Source of the DNA: Planctomycetales bacterium
Lineage (GTDB): Bacteria > Planctomycetota > Planctomycetia > Isosphaerales > Isosphaeraceae
Reading direction: 5' to 3'
DNA length: 8,892 nucleotides
Assembly: GCA_027435495.1 (NCBI GenBank)
Contig: DAHZZC010000889.1
Coordinates: 1-8,892, forward strand
Positions 5,933 through 8,892 of this stretch are shown here, piece after piece (the first letter of the stretch is position 1; every line of letters begins with the position of its first letter). A program made the translations under genes and the position numbers. The notes beneath the pieces were generated by a model. It was not told the DNA's origin, searched no databases, and saw only the letters and a program-made list of their open reading frames with translations.

Positions 5933-6847
5933 ATGGTCGTTGGATCTGGTTCCCGGTCGCGACGCGGCGTCACGATGGGAGACGTGATCGTTCTGGTGAT
6001 CCTCCTGGGCGCAACCGGCTTGCTGGCGCTGATGGGGATGTCGCGAGCCCGAGAAGGAGCGCGGCTGAATCGCTGCGCCCGCAACCTGGCCCAGATCGGA
6101 TTCGCACTGGCGCTGCACGACCAGATGAATGGTCGACTCCCCGAGATCGCCGGGACCCTGCCACCCGGCGAACCCACATCGCGAGGGCCGTCGAGCCCGC
6201 TCCGCGTCCTGCTCGAATCGCTCGACCTGCCGGACCTCACAAGCCTCCGCGACTCGAAGACGCGGCCCAAGCGCAGCGGCCCGGTCCCCGGCGAGATCCT
6301 GGTCCCCGGTTTCTTCTGCGCCAGCGATCCCAACGCGCTCTCGGGCCGGCTGCCCGCCCCGGTGAGTTACCGAGCGGCCACCGGAGACTCACCCCTCGGC
6401 CGGAATGGTGTCTTCGCCCCAGGACGCAAATGGAGTCTGGCCGAGGTCGAGGCCCGCGACGGCCTCTCCTACACCGCAGCCTTCAGCGAGCGACTCGTCG
6501 GCTCGGCGGAGAACGGCCCCGAACGACTCCCCAGCTACCGGATCGCCGCGTCCTCCATCGCTGAAACGTGTCCAACGCTCGCCGACGCCGTCGCCCTCCG
6601 CGACGACGCCGGCTCCTCCTGGATCGCCGCCGATTACCGATCGACCCTCTACAACCACGCCCTGACCCCGGGCGCCCGGCCTTCCTGCATCGCCCGAGAC
6701 GGAGCCTCAGCACTCCTGGGTGCCTCGAGCGGACACGTTCGTGGTGTGAACCTCCTCCGACTCGACGGCTCCGTCTCGCTCACCGTCCCGACGATCGCTC
6801 CGGCCATCTGGCGGGACCTCGCCGCGATCCGAGACCCGCAACCATAA
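5933..6847 (+). CDS. DUF1559-type pseudopilin with divergent leader (H-X9-DG protein)
   Basis: 304 residues from the ATG at 5933, chosen because GAGG (5925-5928) lies four bases upstream and it gives a 12-residue prepilin leader ending in SRSRRG. An ATG at 5861, overlapping the stop of the propeller gene by 11 bases, would add 24 residues. After the leader comes a hydrophobic helix (about 17-36), then RAREGARLNRCARNLAQIG, matching the AREAARRxQCxNNLKQI block typical of DUF1559 proteins. The C-terminal signature is present: His268, nine residues, then Asp278-Gly279 (GHVRGVNLLRLDGSV). Length is normal for the family. Such proteins are numerous in planctomycetes and resemble type II secretion/type IV pilus minor subunits; their exact role is unknown. 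The processing site is unusual: +1 is Val, not Phe, and +5 is Asp, not Glu. It is the last gene of the probable operon. Confidence 0.87.
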   Translation: MVVGSGSRSRRGVTMGDVIVLVILLGATGLLALMGMSRAREGARLNRCARNLAQIGFALALHDQMNGRLPEIAGTLPPGEPTSRGPSSPLRVLLESLDLPDLTSLRDSKTRPKRSGPVPGEILVPGFFCASDPNALSGRLPAPVSYRAATGDSPLGRNGVFAPGRKWSLAEVEARDGLSYTAAFSERLVGSAENGPERLPSYRIAASSIAETCPTLADAVALRDDAGSSWIAADYRSTLYNHALTPGARPSCIARDGASALLGASSGHVRGVNLLRLDGSVSLTVPTIAPAIWRDLAAIRDPQP

Positions 6848-6848
6848 C

Positions 6849-6896
6849 CTGGAAATGCAGGAACCACGAATGATCTGGAAATGCAGGAACCACGAA
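6849..6896 (+). repeat. Tandem direct repeat, 22 bases twice with a 4-base spacer
   Basis: Positions 6849-6870 and 6875-6896 are identical over 22 bases, beginning CTGGAAATGCAGG, and are separated by TGAT, giving a 26-base period. The second copy runs straight into the left arm of the palindrome, so the repeat duplicates the outer end of that arm. Confidence 0.9.
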
Positions 6897-7022
6897 AAAC
6901 ACGAAATCACACGAAATAAGATAATATTTAAGAATCAAAAGAATTGACTAGGTATTTTTTTATTTTCGTGTTATTTCGTGTTTTTCGTGGTTGCTCCTGA
7001 TGTTGATTCGTAGTTACTCCTG
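6849..7022. repeat. AT-rich nested palindromic repeat element
   Basis: The inner arms 6888-6916 and 6964-6992 are inverted repeats that match at 28 of 29 positions, including 20 perfect bases (6888-6907 with 6973-6992). They enclose a 47-base AT-rich loop. The arms are built from repeated CACGAAA units at about 10-base intervals. Outside them is a second inverted pair, CAGGAACCACGAAT (6858-6871) and the complement of 7006-7022, with a 3-base gap and one mismatch. On the left, a 22-base unit occurs twice exactly (6849-6870 and 6875-6896). It starts two bases after the pseudopilin stop codon and ends 11 bases before the HAD gene. It may act as a terminator or message-end structure, or be a small non-autonomous mobile repeat. 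It encodes no protein. Confidence 0.85.
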
Positions 7023-7033
7023 GGATTGGCACC

Positions 7034-7669
7034 ATGCACAAGCCGGTTTTGATTTTTGACTTTGGGAATGTGGTCGGCTTCTTCGACTACCTCCGCGCCT
7101 GCGAGCGGCTGGCCGAACCGCTTGGGATCACGGCGATCGCGCTCCGCGATCGTCTGGTCGATCGTGGCTTCGCCGACTGGCTCGTCGCGTTCGAGAGCGG
7201 ACGGATCGGTCCGGAAGCCTTCGCGGCGCGGGTCATGGAGGCGTCCGGCGTCCGGCTGGATCACGACCAGTTCGTCCGGGCCTGGGAAGATATCTTCTGG
7301 CCAAATGAACCGATCGGCGAACTGATCGCCACGCTGAAGGCGGCCGGTTACCGTGTCTTCCTCGGCTCCAATACCAACATTCTCCACGCCACGTTCTACC
7401 GCCGACAGTTCGCCCAGACCCTCGACCTTCTCGACGGTCTGATCCTCTCCTACGAGGTCGGCCAGATGAAGCCCGCCCGCGCCTTCTTCGACGCCTGCGC
7501 CGCCGCCGCCGGTGTCCCGGCCGCCTCCTGCCTCTTCATCGACGACGTCGAGGAAAACGTCGAAGGCGCCCGCCAGGCCGGGCTCGTCGGCATCCACTAC
7601 CGGGAAACACCGGCCCTCCTCACGGAATTGCTCCGCCTCGGTATCAGGACGACAACCCCAATCGCCTGA
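7034..7669 (+). CDS. HAD-superfamily hydrolase, YihX-like phosphatase
   Basis: 211 residues, close to the family length of about 200. All four HAD motifs are visible. Motif I is FDFGNV with nucleophile Asp9; position +2 is Gly11, as in the DLGNV form of E. coli YihX, instead of the usual second Asp. Motif II is GSNTN with Ser112. Motif III is Lys146 in GQMKPARAFFD. Motif IV is FIDDVEENVEGA with Asp170 and Asp171. Residues about 15-90 form the helical C1 cap of subfamily IA. YihX dephosphorylates alpha-glucose-1-phosphate; substrate identity here is inferred only from this resemblance. It is soluble and cytoplasmic, with no signal peptide. The ATG at 7034 is the natural start because motif I follows at once; the ribosome site is weak (GGGA at 7022-7025). 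It stands alone between the palindromic repeat and a 611-base gene-poor stretch. Confidence 0.9.
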   Translation: MHKPVLIFDFGNVVGFFDYLRACERLAEPLGITAIALRDRLVDRGFADWLVAFESGRIGPEAFAARVMEASGVRLDHDQFVRAWEDIFWPNEPIGELIATLKAAGYRVFLGSNTNILHATFYRRQFAQTLDLLDGLILSYEVGQMKPARAFFDACAAAAGVPAASCLFIDDVEENVEGARQAGLVGIHYRETPALLTELLRLGIRTTTPIA

Positions 7670-8280
7670 GTCTCCTTCGTCCCGCTGACAACCTGGCCAC
7701 CGCCATTGCCCCAGTTTGACTTCTCGAATCTAGAGGACACACTCGTACGGACTCAGTTCCTGCGTCGGATCGCCCCGACTTCGAAGAAACCCACCTCGGA
7801 TCCCTCAACCACGAATTCTTCCGCCTCGGGGCTTGACGAACGGAATCTTCGGGTTAAAGATTGACTGAGTGCATGTAGCCAATCACGATGTCCTTGGGGT
7901 CTTTGGACTCCGAATCCGGCCCGAGGGGCTGGGTGTGGCCGCGTGGATTCGGTGGGATGCACATCCAACGTCACAAGCTGATCGACGGTCCGCGACGGGC
8001 GGGCGATGGCGGGGGAGAGCCCCTGGGATCGCGGTGCGCGTGGGCCGATTGGGTTCGGAGGCCGGGTCGGGATCAGGGTTTTTGGGGCGGCACGGAACAG
8101 GTCCGACGGCTCGGCAGTATGAGGGTCTGGGCGGCCGAGGTCGGGTCCGAGGGCGGACGGTGGTCTCCGCAGTCTACTTGAGTCACCTTGAGGGTGTGGG
8201 AGCGGAATCCGAGTTCGAGTGCGCCGGGATTTGGGCGACTCGATCGGGTTGGGCTTCCGAGCTTACCGGGGAGTCTGTCG
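7670..8280. other. Gene-poor intergenic stretch with G-rich upper strand
   Basis: I see no convincing gene here. Open frames at 7869-8288 (+), 7888-8181 (+) and 8073-8309 (-) give Gly/Arg/Ser-rich translations without motifs. From about 7910 to 8170 the + strand is G-rich, the reverse of the C-rich + strand genes around it. TTGACG (7833-7838) and TTGACT (7716-7721, 7861-7866) are -35-like, but none has a good -10 at the right distance. A 10-base piece (AACCACGAAT, 7807-7816) repeats part of the palindromic element at 6858-6871, which may be chance. The promoter of the gene at 8281 should lie here. Confidence 0.6.
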
Positions 8281-8892
8281 ATGGGTAGCTTCAAGTCAAA
8301 TGGTCGCAATCACAAGCTCGATCGGCGCCGCGGCAAGTCCAGCGCCTCGCGGCAGGGCTTGCCCCGGATCGAATCGCTCGAGGATCGTCGTCTCCTCAGC
8401 GGTGGCAGTCCCAGTCCCACGCCGATCTGGAAGCCGACCGATCCCGGCAATCTGGCCGACGCCCAGAACGGGCCGATGGCGAACCTGGGCTCGTCGGCGG
8501 TCAGCATCTATGAAGCTTACATCCAGAGCGGAGACAGCTCGAGTTCGCTCACGCAGCAGTTCCCTGGCGTTGAGTTCCAGGGCGGCAACGTGGGCCTCCA
8601 GTTGAAAATGCTCAACGGCGGCGACTTCTCGCAGTTCCTCACCCAGGTGCAAGACGCCGGGATGCAGGTCAGTACCTCGAGCTCGTACTACGACCTCGTC
8701 GAGGGCTTCGCGCCAATCAACGACTTGCCCGCGCTGGCCGAGCTCGGGCAGACTCAGAGTGGTCAAGTTAACTACACGCCCTTCACCCGCAGCGCTCCTA
8801 GCAGCTCGAATAATCCGCCCTATCAGGGGACGGCTTACAACGAGGCCATGACGGCGATGTCGGCCGACACGGCCCGGTCCCAGTTCAGCGTC
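8281..8892 (+). CDS. Secreted planctomycete protein with LEPR-XLL-like N-terminus, possibly an S8-type protease (partial, 3' end outside window)
   Basis: 204 codons, open to the window end. The ATG at 8281 has CGGGGAG (8267-8273) seven bases upstream. The N-terminus is basic (HKLDRRRGKS at 11-20), followed by PRIESLEDRRLLSGG (28-42). This matches the LEPR-XLL-type motif found near the start of many large planctomycete surface proteins and thought to take part in export. Residues 43-90 are Ser/Pro/Gly-rich. About 95-165 looks like a compact domain: FLTQVQDAGMQVSTSSSYYD, then LVEGFAPINDLPALAEL. That pattern resembles the propeptide-like region before subtilisin domains in planctomycete S8 proteases, and the following EAMTAMSADTARSQFSV would lead into such a domain. 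The Asp/His/Ser catalytic residues are not in the window, so the protease assignment is inference. It is read from a start to the sequence edge and has no stop. Confidence 0.82.
   Translation, partial: MGSFKSNGRNHKLDRRRGKSSASRQGLPRIESLEDRRLLSGGSPSPTPIWKPTDPGNLADAQNGPMANLGSSAVSIYEAYIQSGDSSSSLTQQFPGVEFQGGNVGLQLKMLNGGDFSQFLTQVQDAGMQVSTSSSYYDLVEGFAPINDLPALAELGQTQSGQVNYTPFTRSAPSSSNNPPYQGTAYNEAMTAMSADTARSQFSV

Noticed and set aside
4048..6333. 761-codon open frame on the minus strand opposite the propeller and pseudopilin genes
   Set aside because: It spans two well-supported + strand genes and the gap between them. Its translation is compositionally biased and has no recognisable domain.
6944..6980. 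Promoter for the HAD gene starting at TTGACT (6944-6949)
   Set aside because: No -10-like hexamer lies 16-18 bases downstream; the AT-rich hexamers present are at spacings of about 11 or 21.
6888..6992. CRISPR array suggested by the repeated CACGAAA units
   Set aside because: The units are short, spaced about 10 bases apart and inverted around a centre. There are no unique spacers of regular length and no cas genes.
7869..8288. 139-codon open frame on the + strand before the last gene
   Set aside because: Gly/Arg/Ser-rich translation, no ribosome site, no motif, and it overlaps the better supported start at 8281.

Overview
The window looks like chromosomal DNA of a Planctomycetota bacterium, most like the high-GC Isosphaeraceae. 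This is inferred from gene content, not from a marker gene. The support is: strong G/C at codon third positions; a DUF1559-type pseudopilin with a C-terminal H-X9-DG signature; an N-terminal LEPR-XLL-like motif (residues IESLEDRRLLSGG) on a secreted protein; and an SpoIVB-type (S55) peptidase with the gene order seen in large Gram-negative-type genomes. All convincing genes are on the + strand. The many long antisense frames are high-GC shadows.

Layout. 1-834 has no convincing protein gene. It holds a good sigma70-like promoter (200-228), a run of stem-loops and an intrinsic-terminator-like hairpin (564-597), so it may encode an orphan structured RNA. A second palindrome with a T-rich tail follows at 693-713. 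835-1329 encodes a small three-helix membrane protein. 1387-1415 is a promoter-like, AT-rich patch, followed by a possible 35-residue ORF (1439-1546). 1728-3638 encodes an exported S55 peptidase-like protein. 3676-5871 encodes an exported beta-propeller protein with Ig/FN3-like domains. 5933-6847 encodes a divergent DUF1559 pseudopilin. These three genes are tightly spaced and probably one operon. 6849-7022 is an AT-rich nested palindromic repeat. 7034-7669 encodes a YihX-like HAD hydrolase. 7670-8280 is a gene-poor stretch with reversed (G-rich) strand composition. 8281 to the window end is the start of a secreted protein with a planctomycete N-terminal motif, possibly an S8-type protease.

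How the genes may work together: the S55 protein, the propeller protein and the pseudopilin are all predicted to be exported or membrane-anchored and are separated by only 37 and 61 bases. A joint role at the cell envelope is plausible, but it is inference from adjacency. The HAD gene is set apart by the palindromic repeat and is probably a separate metabolic unit.
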